Notes: generated by a model from the letters alone, not told the origin. DNA of 21,412 bases from JALENY01 sp036310185 (GCA_036310185.1 JAXJSH010000006.1:1-21412), one strand, 5' to 3'; shown: positions 1-8,767, counted from the stretch's first letter. Numbers and translations are program-made.

Positions 1-462
1 ACATAATCCACACCTGCTCATTCTTCCCTGTATAGATATTTCAATCCACGCCCCCACAAGGGGAGCGACGAGTACACAGACAGTGCTGTTGTATTCATTC
101 CAATTTCAATCCACGCCCCCACAAGGGGAGCGACCCACGTCTTCACCCTCTTTCTTTTTCTCTAGTTATTTCAATCCACGCCCCCACAAGGGGAGCGACC
201 CAAAACTCCATTTGCATCTTTTGTCTCATTCAATTTCAATCCACGCCCCCACAAGGGGAGCGACCTTTATGACATTTGCATCGCATCGAGTGACAGTATT
301 TCAATCCACGCCCCCACAAGGGGAGCGACTGTAGACTTAACCTTAACTGATATCCCATATGGAATTTCAATCCACGCCCCCACAAGGGGAGCGACGGCTT
401 ATTTTGTAATGTCGGAAAGGATGATATTATATTTCAATCCACGCCCCCACAAGGGGAGCGAC
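1..462 (-). CRISPR. Type I-C CRISPR array, seven repeats, open at the left edge
   Basis: Seven identical 32-bp repeats lie at 38-69, 103-134, 168-199, 233-264, 298-329, 364-395 and 431-462. The six spacers between them are 33, 33, 33, 33, 34 and 35 bp. Bases 1-2 (ac) match the end of a repeat and 3-37 would then be a 35-bp spacer, so the array probably continues to the left. On the minus strand the repeat begins GTCGCTCC and ends GGATTGAAAT, which is the crRNA orientation of type I-C; CGCTCCCC and GGGGGCG form its stem. Transcription should run right to left from the leader, so the spacer at 396-430 would be the most recently acquired and the oldest ones lie outside the window. The repeats show no decay, which suggests a maintained array. 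The spacer targets are unknown. Confidence 0.98.
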
Positions 463-589
463 TGCAAACATATACAAAAAAATAACCAATTTTCATATAC
501 ATTTACCACATTATATCACTAAAAAAGGGGGTTCGCCTCTCTTAGCGCAAAAAAATTCTATATTTAACTCGTTATTTAACGCAAAAAAC
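463..589 (-). promoter_or_regulatory. CRISPR leader
   Basis: This AT-rich non-coding stretch lies between the first repeat and the cas operon terminator, on the leader side predicted by repeat orientation. It contains a candidate array promoter and, at 530-536, one arm of a hairpin that can pair with 593-599. Leaders guide Cas1-Cas2 integration next to the first repeat; the exact recognition bases cannot be read from a single sequence. Confidence 0.75.
510..518 (-). promoter_or_regulatory. Candidate promoter of the CRISPR array (extended -10)
   Basis: The minus strand reads TGATATAAT, a perfect -10 box (510-515) with the extended TG. No good -35 is present 17 bp upstream, which the extended -10 could offset. 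Initiation near 503 would give about 40 nt of leader RNA before the first repeat. Confidence 0.5.
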
Positions 590-634
590 AGTGCGAACCT
601 CCCGGCCTTTTTATGTTTGCTCCCGCTTCGCACT
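583..634 (-). terminator. Intrinsic terminator of the cas operon
   Basis: On the minus strand AGTGCGAA (634-627), which overlaps the cas2 stop codon, pairs perfectly with TTCGCACT (597-590). A G and six T follow at once. The loop is about 29 nt, long for a terminator. The right arm can pair instead with sequence at 530-536 (see findings). Confidence 0.55.
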
Positions 635-923
635 ATAAAATTATTGTCCCTTCCTGATCAAACGTGCCCTTCGTTCCATAATGCTCAACTTTGCTCTTAT
701 AGTGATTTCCCAGATAATAAAAACGCAAACTGTCTTTTTCCTCATCAATAAGTCCCAGCAAAATTGATTTCAGCACTTTACACTGTCCCGGATCTAAAAC
801 ACATTCAAACACAGAGTTCTGTACCCGCTGTCCATAATTCACACATTGCTTTGCCACCTTGCGCAGCCTCGCTTTTCCTTTTGCATCCTCCGTGTTAACG
901 TCATAAGTAATCAGTACAAGCAT
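633..923 (-). CDS. cas2: CRISPR-associated endoribonuclease/integration protein Cas2
   Basis: Cas2 dimers bridge two Cas1 dimers in the complex that inserts new spacers. The 96-residue product begins MLVLITYDVNTED, the usual first beta strand with the conserved Asp of Cas2. RVQNSVFECVLDP and the later SLRFYYLG are also typical. A longer frame opens at 962, but the family start is the ATG at 923, which has GAGG eight bases upstream overlapping the cas1 stop codon. Cas1 ends 10 bp before it, so the two are probably translationally coupled. It is the last gene of the cas operon, and the terminator stem begins within its stop codon. Confidence 0.97.
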   Translation of the reverse strand: MLVLITYDVNTEDAKGKARLRKVAKQCVNYGQRVQNSVFECVLDPGQCKVLKSILLGLIDEEKDSLRFYYLGNHYKSKVEHYGTKGTFDQEGTIIL

Positions 924-933
924 TCCGATTTCC

Positions 934-1965
934 TCACTTCCACAAAAACGGCGGATATCCATCCATATCCCCGCGCAAATACCTTGCTAACAGCAGCGCC
1001 TGTATATAGGGAACCAATCCCCAACACACTTTTTCCTGCAAATATGGATGCGTGATCTGCTCTCTTTTTCTATTTTGCCATTCGGCCAGAAACTTTTTTC
1101 TGCCCTCATCCGTAAATTCTACTGCACCACTCTCAGACAGCCGGAAATGTTCCTTTCGTATCTGCCGGTTGTTAATTAACGTTATAACAAAGCGGTCAAC
1201 CATGACAGCCCGCAGTTCTTCCATCAAATCAAGGGCCAGAGATCTTCTTCCCGGGCGGTCTCTATGCATAAAACCCACATACGAATCCAGTCCGACGCCT
1301 TCCAACGCACCTGCACAATCATTTGCCAACAGCGTATACCCAAACGACAGCATTGCATTCACATTGTCCAGCGGCGGTCGCTTATTTCTTCCGTTAAAAT
1401 AGAAATCATCTTTCTGATTTAGGATCAGCTGATCAAAAATTCCGAAATACAGCGAAGCGCACTCGCCCTCCAGTCCGCGCAATGAATCCAGATTTTCTTC
1501 TTTCCTGATTTTTTCCATAGAATCCGTCAGATACGCAGCCGCATTTCTGCATCGTTCCACATCTACTCTCAGCCCATGATCACGAAGGGTTCTGTCTATA
1601 CTCCATCGACAATTGTATACTTTTCCCAAAATCATATTCCCTGCAATCTTACAACTGGCGTCTTTATCATCTGAGATTTGATACTGCTTTTTCCTGAGGA
1701 GCACATTTCCTCTGCTCTCCCCTGCAACCCGGCACAAAAATTTGCCATACGGATTATAAAAAGACAGATTTATACCTCTTTTTGCGCAGGCACCCATGAA
1801 AGCCGGCGTCGCACCATTATAAGAAAAACAAATAATACTTTCCAGTGTGTGAAGCGGAAACTGCCCTGCTTTCTGCCTGTTGATCTCAACAAAGACAGTC
1901 TCCCCTTCCAAAAACAAATATGCATTTTCACTGGTAATAAAAAGGGTATTCAGCAATTTCCGCAT
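934..1965 (-). CDS. cas1: CRISPR-associated integrase Cas1, type I-C
   Basis: Cas1 is the metal-dependent integrase that joins protospacers to the leader-proximal repeat. The 343-residue length is normal for the I-C form. The metal ligands are visible as Glu166 (GLEGECASLYF), His234 (GFMHRDRPGR) and Asp246 (ALDLMEELR). The N-terminal beta domain carries the usual LNTLFITSENAYL and GATPAFMGACAKRGI segments. It starts one base after the cas4 stop, with GGGGG inside the cas4 end as its ribosome site. In type I-C it works with Cas4, which trims and orients new spacers by their PAM. No truncation or missing catalytic residue is seen. Confidence 0.98.
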   Translation of the reverse strand: MRKLLNTLFITSENAYLFLEGETVFVEINRQKAGQFPLHTLESIICFSYNGATPAFMGACAKRGINLSFYNPYGKFLCRVAGESRGNVLLRKKQYQISDDKDASCKIAGNMILGKVYNCRWSIDRTLRDHGLRVDVERCRNAAAYLTDSMEKIRKEENLDSLRGLEGECASLYFGIFDQLILNQKDDFYFNGRNKRPPLDNVNAMLSFGYTLLANDCAGALEGVGLDSYVGFMHRDRPGRRSLALDLMEELRAVMVDRFVITLINNRQIRKEHFRLSESGAVEFTDEGRKKFLAEWQNRKREQITHPYLQEKVCWGLVPYIQALLLARYLRGDMDGYPPFLWK

Positions 1966-1966
1966 A

Positions 1967-2623
1967 TTATTCCCCCATTAATCTGCGATTGATATAGGAA
2001 TCAACCGATTTTGTTTTGCTCAGTTTCGGCAGGCATATTTCTTTTAATGAACACGCATTACACCCCTTATGTAATCTGGCTTTTGGCGTGTAACCTTTTT
2101 TCCACAGGTCATGCATTTCTTCTGCCATATTACAAACCCGTGCCCGCAGGTCGTCGGTAAATTCTACAACCGTTCTTCTCCTATTTTCCCCATAAAACAG
2201 GCTTCCGCTTGAAATATGACAGGCCAGCATTTCCTCAAGGCAGATCGCCTGACCACATAGCTGCAGTTCATCCGCATCGTTTTCTTTTGGCATACCTTTT
2301 TTATATTCCACCGGATACGGATTCCACAACCCTTCATAGGAAAACAGTTTTATACCCTGCTCTGCTTTTCGAAATTCAACCACATCACAGATTCCAGCCA
2401 TTCCCAGCACAGATGACTTAATGTGAAGTCCTCTCGTTATCAGCAGATTTCCTCTTTTTTCTATCTTTTCTTCATTATGGGCAGTAGCATGAAACAACTG
2501 TCCATCAACCGTTCTCTCATTTTCTGCCCACTGCTGTTCGATATGAATAAGCGCCCACTGTCTTCTGCAATATGCAAAATGCTGCAAACCTGACAGCATT
2601 AAATATTCATCCTCACTGTACAT
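1967..2623 (-). CDS. cas4: CRISPR-associated exonuclease Cas4
   Basis: This RecB-like nuclease with an iron-sulfur cluster takes part in spacer acquisition, selecting and processing PAM-containing ends. The 218-residue protein has the four cluster cysteines: Cys19 (FAYCRRQW) and Cys188, Cys191 and Cys197 (GCNACSLKEIC). The nuclease residues are visible as His45, Asp80 (GICDVVEF), Glu106-x-Lys108 (PVEYKKG) and a Gln in QLCGQA. It follows cas7 by three bases, and AAGGA lies nine bases before its ATG. It sits directly before cas1, as in other I-C loci. Confidence 0.97.
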   Translation of the reverse strand: MYSEDEYLMLSGLQHFAYCRRQWALIHIEQQWAENERTVDGQLFHATAHNEEKIEKRGNLLITRGLHIKSSVLGMAGICDVVEFRKAEQGIKLFSYEGLWNPYPVEYKKGMPKENDADELQLCGQAICLEEMLACHISSGSLFYGENRRRTVVEFTDDLRARVCNMAEEMHDLWKKGYTPKARLHKGCNACSLKEICLPKLSKTKSVDSYINRRLMGE

Positions 2624-2626
2624 ACA

Positions 2627-3475
2627 TTACATTCCTTCTATAATCTCCGGCTCTAATCCATCCAATGCATCAATTCTAATTTCGTAATCGCTTACTGAAG
2701 CAGGAATCAATACGCCCTCTTTCAGAGAAATTTTCAGAGAATCATGCACTTTTGCAGCAGAATACTGTCCGATTTTACTATTGTGCTTCCACCAATACAC
2801 AGAAACCGCTTCCATACTGCCATCCGGTCTCGCAGCGGATGCATCATTCACAAACAATGTCCGCAATGCTTCTTTGATTTTTTCAGCATCCTCTTCTGAA
2901 AAACCTGTTTTTTCCGCCAACTGTACATTGATGGAACCCTTTACACGGTATAATCCAAATTCTACAAAATGTTTCGTTCCCATAGTATCAGAACTCTTTC
3001 CTTCCGAGGGTTCCCCATTTACACTCTTCGTAATCTGCATACTGTTGATATCTACAGGAGAACAGCTTACCGCCTGATGAATGGACACCGGTCCTCTGAC
3101 ACCAACCGAAACATTTTCTTTCTTATCTTTGCTCTTAAATGCAAAAACCTGTCCAAATGCTCTTACATCAAGCCATTTTTCGCAGGCCTGTTTTGCGTAG
3201 TCATCATTCGATTCATATTTTTTGATGTTGCCGGATGCTCTTTCGCTTAATGAACTGTATCCATCCTCACTGCGTTCTGCTGACTGGACAAATACAGATT
3301 CCCCCATGTCCTGCAGTCTGTTTCTGATTTTTCGTTTGATACAGACATCCGAGATTTCTCCCTGTCCGGTATATGTGGTTCTCGGCCTGTTTCCATTTAA
3401 CGGATCCCCGTTGGGATTTGCATTTACAACCTTTACCAATAATGTGAAATCAATTTTGTTCTGCAGAATACCCAT
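2627..3475 (-). CDS. cas7: Cascade backbone subunit Cas7c (Csd2)
   Basis: Cas7 copies polymerise along the crRNA spacer to form the backbone of the surveillance complex. The 282-residue protein opens with the Csd2 signature: a beta strand (IDFTLLVKVVNANPNGDP), then NGNRPRTTYTGQGEISDVCIKRKIRNRLQD. The GVRGPVSIHQAVSCSPVDI and MGTKHFVEFGLY segments are also typical. The ATG has GGAGG nine bases upstream inside the end of cas8c, which ends one base away. Length and motifs are normal. Confidence 0.96.
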   Translation of the reverse strand: MGILQNKIDFTLLVKVVNANPNGDPLNGNRPRTTYTGQGEISDVCIKRKIRNRLQDMGESVFVQSAERSEDGYSSLSERASGNIKKYESNDDYAKQACEKWLDVRAFGQVFAFKSKDKKENVSVGVRGPVSIHQAVSCSPVDINSMQITKSVNGEPSEGKSSDTMGTKHFVEFGLYRVKGSINVQLAEKTGFSEEDAEKIKEALRTLFVNDASAARPDGSMEAVSVYWWKHNSKIGQYSAAKVHDSLKISLKEGVLIPASVSDYEIRIDALDGLEPEIIEGM

Positions 3476-3476
3476 A

Positions 3477-3851
3477 TTACATTTCCTCCTGTTCTTTTTT
3501 TCCTTTGTTTAATTCCGCCCTCTGCAGGTAATAGCCTAATAAATAGGTTTCTTTTAATTCCTGATTCAATATTTTTTCATCCTCAGGCTGGAGCATTCCT
3601 AAAATCTCTCCAATAAGATTTTTATAAAATTCCCTGGATCCCGGATTTAATTTCTGGAAATATGGTTTTAACAAATCCTCCAGTATTTTCCATGTCTGCA
3701 TGGGATGGTTCACATATGCAGACTGCAGACGAATCGCATTTGGTTCTCTTTTTTCATCCCGTTCATAAGTGGATCGTTCTGCTTTTTCAAAGACTGCCAA
3801 TAATCTGCCGAATAAATAGCTTCTGTCACTGTTTTTTACATCCAGTTTCAT
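3477..3851 (-). CDS. cas11c: Cas11c small subunit, internal start within cas8c
   Basis: In type I-C systems the small subunit Cas11c is translated from an in-frame internal start near the 3' end of cas8c and lines the belly of the complex. Here an in-frame ATG at 3851 would give a 124-residue helical protein beginning MKLDVKNSDRSYLFGRLLAV. AAAGGAG (3869-3863) lies 11 bases upstream, within a purine-rich run (GAGGAGAAGAGAAAGGAG). The ribosome site and size are seen in the sequence; the role is by homology; use of this start is inferred. Confidence 0.65.
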   Translation of the reverse strand: MKLDVKNSDRSYLFGRLLAVFEKAERSTYERDEKREPNAIRLQSAYVNHPMQTWKILEDLLKPYFQKLNPGSREFYKNLIGEILGMLQPEDEKILNQELKETYLLGYYLQRAELNKGKKEQEEM

Positions 3852-5351
3852 GTCATCATATACTCCTTTCTCTTCTCCTCTGTAATTTCTGTCATAATAA
3901 TATTTTGAAATAATTGCGCAGGCCGTCGACAATACCCTCTCCCGATTATAATTAGAATATGCTAATGGTGTCGAAGCTCTGTTCGTCAATGCCTGAACAA
4001 GATCAAACGGAACCGGCTGCTTCTCAAGCATACACTTTACCAATCGCTGTATCTGCTCCTTCAATAATTTATCATTGACCTGAATATCTTTATTTAACTC
4101 TCTGCCAAACGCACATTCCACAATTCTGCGAAAGACAGGAGTTTCTATTGCATAATACGGTTTTTTCTGTTCATTGAACTGCAGGTAAAACCACCTGCAT
4201 GTTTCGCCCCATTCCATAATGCGTTCCATAAAATCCGATGCCGGCAATTCGTAATAATATGTAACAGACAGGCGACCGGTCGTGGCCGCATCCAGCCCCA
4301 GAATGATGATCTCATCCGATTCATCGAACTGATCCTTATATCCCTGGAATGTTTTTATGAGTTTTTTGCGATAATTTTTACCTGAATCAATACTGCCGTA
4401 TTCCTGATCACTCACCAGCCCAAGTTCGTTAAAAATATGGGGGGTTTTCTTACCATTTGGATTCCAGCAGATAAACATTCTTTTGTCCTGGGTTCCAACA
4501 TACGCGCCCTGTGTTCTTGCCAGCCAGGTCAATGCACTGTGTATCTTTTGAGATGCTTCATAACTGAGGGCATAAGATTGTTCTGCATTCTGAAAACGTC
4601 CGCGGAATGTATACCCCTGATTATCATTTGCCGAAACAAGTTTTGCCCCATAATTTGCAGCAATAATTCCTTTCGGATGATTTTCCGATATGATGCTTTC
4701 CTGCCCCGTCAAATAGCAAATATCTCTGTTTCCCTGCTGCTCTGCCAAATAATAATCTGTGTACGTTTTTATCAATGTCTCATCTTTCCAGGTTTCGTCC
4801 GGAGATTTCGACGAATCCAAAACAACAAATCTTACAATGGCTTTTTCGTAGGGCTGCCCACTGATTTTTTTACTGTCAAAAAAATTTTGTTCCGTCAAAC
4901 CAACAAGTCCGCAGCTGATCAGGTCGGAGATTAATTTTTTCTGTTCTAAATATGTATAAATAGCTTTTATCTTTGGATGTGTATATTCCGATTCATTCCA
5001 GCTTTTCAATCGGCTGATATACATTTCAAATTTTTCTTCTGCATTTTTCTTTTCTTTCTTTTTCTCACAGTAATTGGAAAAATCCCCTGCAATATAAGAA
5101 AGTGTATCACTCAATGCATGCGATGCAGCACCTGAACTTCTTCCAGCAGATGCTTCCGTAACCGGAATCAGGGTAACCGCATCCGCCTTATCCACTGCTG
5201 TCGCCCTCAGAAACTTCCCTTTTTCATTCAGCGTCACCTCTATCTGCGCATTTGCATTCATATGTGCAACCGGTGTCATCTGTATTTCCGGTGATTGTTT
5301 ACTGCTCAAATTCTTTTCATAGGTTTTTAAAAGCTGACTCATCCAGGACAT
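3477..5351 (-). CDS. cas8c: Cascade large subunit Cas8c (Csd1)
   Basis: Cas8c recognises the PAM and helps open target DNA in the type I-C complex, then helps recruit Cas3. The 624-residue protein starts MSWMSQLLKTYEKN, typical of Csd1, and includes LTWLARTQGAYVGTQDKRMFICWNP in its middle. The C-terminal 124 residues form a helical region (SYLFGRLLAVFEKAE onward) corresponding to the small subunit, which is probably also made separately from an internal start. The ATG abuts the cas5 stop (TAAATG). The assignment rests on family resemblance and position; the family has no catalytic motif to check. Confidence 0.95.
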   Translation of the reverse strand: MSWMSQLLKTYEKNLSSKQSPEIQMTPVAHMNANAQIEVTLNEKGKFLRATAVDKADAVTLIPVTEASAGRSSGAASHALSDTLSYIAGDFSNYCEKKKEKKNAEEKFEMYISRLKSWNESEYTHPKIKAIYTYLEQKKLISDLISCGLVGLTEQNFFDSKKISGQPYEKAIVRFVVLDSSKSPDETWKDETLIKTYTDYYLAEQQGNRDICYLTGQESIISENHPKGIIAANYGAKLVSANDNQGYTFRGRFQNAEQSYALSYEASQKIHSALTWLARTQGAYVGTQDKRMFICWNPNGKKTPHIFNELGLVSDQEYGSIDSGKNYRKKLIKTFQGYKDQFDESDEIIILGLDAATTGRLSVTYYYELPASDFMERIMEWGETCRWFYLQFNEQKKPYYAIETPVFRRIVECAFGRELNKDIQVNDKLLKEQIQRLVKCMLEKQPVPFDLVQALTNRASTPLAYSNYNRERVLSTACAIISKYYYDRNYRGEEKGVYDDMKLDVKNSDRSYLFGRLLAVFEKAERSTYERDEKREPNAIRLQSAYVNHPMQTWKILEDLLKPYFQKLNPGSREFYKNLIGEILGMLQPEDEKILNQELKETYLLGYYLQRAELNKGKKEQEEM

Positions 5352-6077
5352 TTATTTCATCACCTCTTCCTCATCACTCTCCGAAAAATTGTTGTACTCC
5401 TGTCCGAAGGTTTTCATGTTCATATCCCGACTGACTCTGTGAATGCATTCCCACGGCGGCAAAAAAGCAATCACGCCTTTTTTCATCACTGCATTCCACA
5501 GACGGATGCTCATCTTCCCTCTGGTTTCCTGCGAATAGGCTTCATCCGCGTATGTAATGCCGTGATACATCATGCCAAAATTCAGCTCCGGGATCTCATC
5601 ATAAAAGCCTTTTCCTTCACCAAACACGCAGGGTCTTACATACCCCTGACACTCCCGTGTTCCCAGATAAATGTCTCTTCTTCCGCCCCGTTCAATCATT
5701 CGCTTTGCAATATTGTGATGCTTGTGTTCATTTCTGTCCTGTGCCAGTTCCGGGCGGTTTTCATTCCAGATAAAGTGCGCTCTTACCTGATATCTGCAGT
5801 CTTTCAGGTAGGTATAATAAGAAAGGTCATTTTTATCACTATGATATTTGATCGGTCTTATCCCCTTCGTCTCTGTCTGAATCGGATTTATAATCCGCAC
5901 TTCATCAATAATCCAGATAAAAGTAGGTTTCCAGTACACACTTTGCAAAATTCCCTTTAACGCCTCATATGTGGGGATCTGGTAACTGCATTTTTCTCCT
6001 CCTACACGTGTGATCGGATCGGAAAACAATGCGTAATCCCCCACCACTTCAAATTCCACTGTATTTCTGTGCTGCAT
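5352..6077 (-). CDS. cas5c: crRNA-processing subunit Cas5c (Cas5d)
   Basis: Type I-C lacks Cas6, so Cas5c cuts the CRISPR transcript in each repeat and stays on the 5' handle as the base of the complex. The 241-residue protein has the expected catalytic residues: Tyr48 (LQSVYWKP), Lys119 and His120 (NEHKHHNIAKRM), which match the Tyr-Lys-His set described for the Bacillus halodurans protein at nearly the same positions. The GGEKCSYQIPTYEALKGIL segment is typical. It starts 13 bp after cas3 and abuts cas8c. GGAG lies nine bases before the ATG. Confidence 0.96.
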   Translation of the reverse strand: MQHRNTVEFEVVGDYALFSDPITRVGGEKCSYQIPTYEALKGILQSVYWKPTFIWIIDEVRIINPIQTETKGIRPIKYHSDKNDLSYYTYLKDCRYQVRAHFIWNENRPELAQDRNEHKHHNIAKRMIERGGRRDIYLGTRECQGYVRPCVFGEGKGFYDEIPELNFGMMYHGITYADEAYSQETRGKMSIRLWNAVMKKGVIAFLPPWECIHRVSRDMNMKTFGQEYNNFSESDEEEVMK

Positions 6078-6090
6078 ACATCCTCGCTCC

Positions 6091-8517
6091 TTATAAAATA
6101 AAACTTTCCACCGCTGGTTCTTTTATACCTGTCAGACCAATCTGATCCGAGTATACCCTTTCATCTAACGCAGACACCCTTCCATTGCATAACGAAAACA
6201 ATAACCCCTCTTTATCCAGTTTTTCTTTCTGCCACTGATATATACGGATGGTATATTGTTTTGCTTCTTTCATAATGTTCTGCAGTCTGCTCAGTTCTGA
6301 CGCATAGCCATCCATGTGCTGCAGTTTTTCAATCAGATTTTTTCCTTCTTTATACGGAACTAAAACATCTGTAGTATTTTCATCAAACACTTTAAATGCT
6401 CTGCCCACAGCTGCAAAAGGCTGACGCATGAAATAGCTTTCATTTTCCTCTGTATCTGAACTGCTGTTTTTATTTGCCAGAAGATCCGCCAGATAAATGG
6501 TTTTTCCGTAATCCTTAATGGGATATCGGGTTTCAGCTGCCGTCGCTTCAAACATATATTTATAAAATTCATGGGCGGCAGCCACTCCAATCAGGGATCC
6601 GCCATCTGTCTTTCCTCTTCGTGCCAACACTTTTCCGGTTGATTTCTGCGCATTTTCTATTTCATGCAGCATACGCAGGTTCTCATCTTTTAAGTTAACC
6701 AGATAAACGTTTCCTTTATTTTTGTATTCATTGCTTCGATTGCATCTGCCCGCTGCCTGCGCCAGATTATCAATTCCCGCAAGCACCCGCACAACACCTT
6801 CAAAGGAAAAATCAACACCTGCTTCAACCAACTGGGTGGAAATACAAATCAATTTCCGGCATTCCCTGTCATTTTTCACATTGTCCTGCAGTATGGACAG
6901 TTTTGTCCGCAGTTCATCCATAACTTCCATTCGATGACTCTGACACATGGATGTTGACAAATGAAATATGTCCCACTTCTGACTTTCCGGATCCTTCTGA
7001 ATCTCTTCAAATAACGTTCTCGCTTCTGTCTTTGTATTGCATATCACCAACAGCGAATGATGATGCTCCATCCGCTCTTTGCAAAAATCTGCCCATTCGT
7101 CAAAATCCATTCCATATGGGTCCGTGCAGTCTATGATTTCAGAACGGTCAAATACATTCATCTGATTTTCATTCAGTTTTACCATATCCGGATGATCAGC
7201 CAGATGAACCGGCCATTTTAATTCTTCAAAACATGGCTGTGTGGCCGATGATAAAATGATCGCTGCATTACAATAGTGATATAGAAAATTCATCGCCATA
7301 TTAAACATTTCTGTTGTTTTTTTCGGCAGAGACTGAACTTCATCTATTACTATAATACTGTCACACAGTGCCCTCATCCTTCCCACCGCAGATGTCTGAC
7401 CTGCAAACAGCGTATTCAGCAGCTGTACCAGCGTGGTAATGATTACCGGTGCATCCCATGTGGTGCATAACAATTCATATCGATCCAGTTCTTCGTTCTG
7501 CATGTTCTCCTGAATAACATTTGAATGATGTTCCAGAATGATTTCTTCATCCCCAATATACTCCCGCAAAACCTTCGCATTCTGTTCCAGAACACTTAAC
7601 AGCGGAATCACAAAAATAATTCTTTTCTTTTTGTACTTTTCTGCATGTGTCAGCGCATACCGCAAAGTACACAGTGTCTTTCCAGCCCCGGTGGGAACAT
7701 TCAGCCGGTAAATTCCGGAAGGCTTTTGTGCAAATTCCAGACACTGACGGGAAATATCCGATCTTACCTGGTTTAATCGGGACACGGTATCAAAACTTCC
7801 GATCTTATTTTCAAAGTATTCCTTCCTGATCTTCCAGCAGACATCATCTTCTCCGTGGTCTTCATGCTGCGTCATAAATTCACGGGTATCCCGCCTGTCC
7901 CCATAAATAACCGAGGAAAGGATCAGCCGGGTCAGCATACTCACCTGAAAACAGACTTCTTCAAACTTTCCATCATATTGCTTTCTGGCATTTTCAAAGA
8001 AAGTCTGTATCTCTGATACGGCTTTTTGAAAACATTCGTCAAGCTCCCCCTCGGAGATAACCTGATCCAGATAATTTTCTACAGCCTCTTCATAATGAAT
8101 TTCTGCCTTTTCCTTTTTCAGACGATGTTCAAATCCGTTCTTTCCATCCAGATTCACACAGTCGAACATCCCATGATGAGCCCCTATGGCATATCCGATG
8201 ACTTCACAGGTCAATCGTTCAAAAACCGATGCTGATTTTGTATGATATTTTTCAAACAGCCAGATCACCCCTGCAAATGTATGATTCACTGACCCGGGTA
8301 TTACCTTTTCCCCTGCAAAAGCCTTCTCCAGATAACAGTTAAAGCTGTGCTTGGCCTTTCCCATATCATGCAATATTCCTGCCAGATATCCGGTATAATA
8401 GAGATTACTGTCTGCCAATGTCCGGGAAGCATATTCCGCTGCTTTTAAACAGTGTTTTTCCAAAGACTGTTCTATTTTTACCCCATCACATAGGGTCAAA
8501 TGAGCAAGTAATTTCAT
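6091..8517 (-). CDS. cas3: CRISPR effector nuclease-helicase Cas3
   Basis: Cas3 unwinds and degrades target DNA once Cascade has bound it. The 808-residue protein has an N-terminal HD nuclease domain with His22, His50-Asp51 (GILHDMGKAKHSF), His79 and His114-His115 (GAHHGMFD). A superfamily 2 helicase follows: Walker A VPTGAGKT at 274-281, DEVQ at 392-395, SSATQP at 423-428, STQLVEAGVD at 560-569 and QAAGRCNR at 587-594. All key residues are present, so interference should be active. It is the first gene of the operon, and GGAG lies seven bases before the ATG. Confidence 0.97.
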   Translation of the reverse strand: MKLLAHLTLCDGVKIEQSLEKHCLKAAEYASRTLADSNLYYTGYLAGILHDMGKAKHSFNCYLEKAFAGEKVIPGSVNHTFAGVIWLFEKYHTKSASVFERLTCEVIGYAIGAHHGMFDCVNLDGKNGFEHRLKKEKAEIHYEEAVENYLDQVISEGELDECFQKAVSEIQTFFENARKQYDGKFEEVCFQVSMLTRLILSSVIYGDRRDTREFMTQHEDHGEDDVCWKIRKEYFENKIGSFDTVSRLNQVRSDISRQCLEFAQKPSGIYRLNVPTGAGKTLCTLRYALTHAEKYKKKRIIFVIPLLSVLEQNAKVLREYIGDEEIILEHHSNVIQENMQNEELDRYELLCTTWDAPVIITTLVQLLNTLFAGQTSAVGRMRALCDSIIVIDEVQSLPKKTTEMFNMAMNFLYHYCNAAIILSSATQPCFEELKWPVHLADHPDMVKLNENQMNVFDRSEIIDCTDPYGMDFDEWADFCKERMEHHHSLLVICNTKTEARTLFEEIQKDPESQKWDIFHLSTSMCQSHRMEVMDELRTKLSILQDNVKNDRECRKLICISTQLVEAGVDFSFEGVVRVLAGIDNLAQAAGRCNRSNEYKNKGNVYLVNLKDENLRMLHEIENAQKSTGKVLARRGKTDGGSLIGVAAAHEFYKYMFEATAAETRYPIKDYGKTIYLADLLANKNSSSDTEENESYFMRQPFAAVGRAFKVFDENTTDVLVPYKEGKNLIEKLQHMDGYASELSRLQNIMKEAKQYTIRIYQWQKEKLDKEGLLFSLCNGRVSALDERVYSDQIGLTGIKEPAVESFIL

Positions 8518-8584
8518 AAAGCTTCTCCATTTCTTTTAGTCAATTTCGCCAAAAAAATTCTTTCATCATTTTTTTCTTTCTTCA

Positions 8585-8593
8585 ATTTTACCA
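8585..8593 (-). promoter_or_regulatory. Candidate promoter of the cas operon
   Basis: The minus strand has an extended -10 box, TGGTAAAAT, about 70 bp before cas3 in an AT-rich region. There is no clear -35. The site lies between the pflA terminator and cas3, where the operon promoter must be unless cas genes are read from pfl. Confidence 0.35.
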
Positions 8594-8654
8594 TAATTTA
8601 TTTTTTCAAAATGAAATAGTTTTGTAAAAACACCTCTTTTTTTGTAAAAACCAC

Positions 8655-8700
8655 AAAAAAAGAACCGGAGTGATACCTTTTACAGCTTCACTCCGGCTCT
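8655..8700 (-). terminator. Terminator of the pfl operon
   Basis: Arms at 8700-8688 (AGAGCCGGAGTGA on the minus strand) and 8673-8661 (TCACTCCGGTTCT) pair along 13 positions, one of them a G-U pair, around a 14-base loop. Seven T follow on the minus strand. It lies about 70 bp after pflA and separates the pfl operon from cas. Confidence 0.85.
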
Positions 8701-8767
8701 TTGCCTCTATTATTTTCTTTTTCTGTTACAGTTGGTTTTGCTATTACGTTTTCTGCATTTCCAACTT

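Noticed and set aside
83..334. An open frame with repeated FQSTPPQGE segments
   Set aside because: It is produced by translation through CRISPR repeats and spacers, lacks a ribosome site, and is on the wrong strand for the locus.
1..8650. The CRISPR locus as a novel system
   Set aside because: Gene order, repeat and motifs match the established type I-C layout; no extra gene is inserted.
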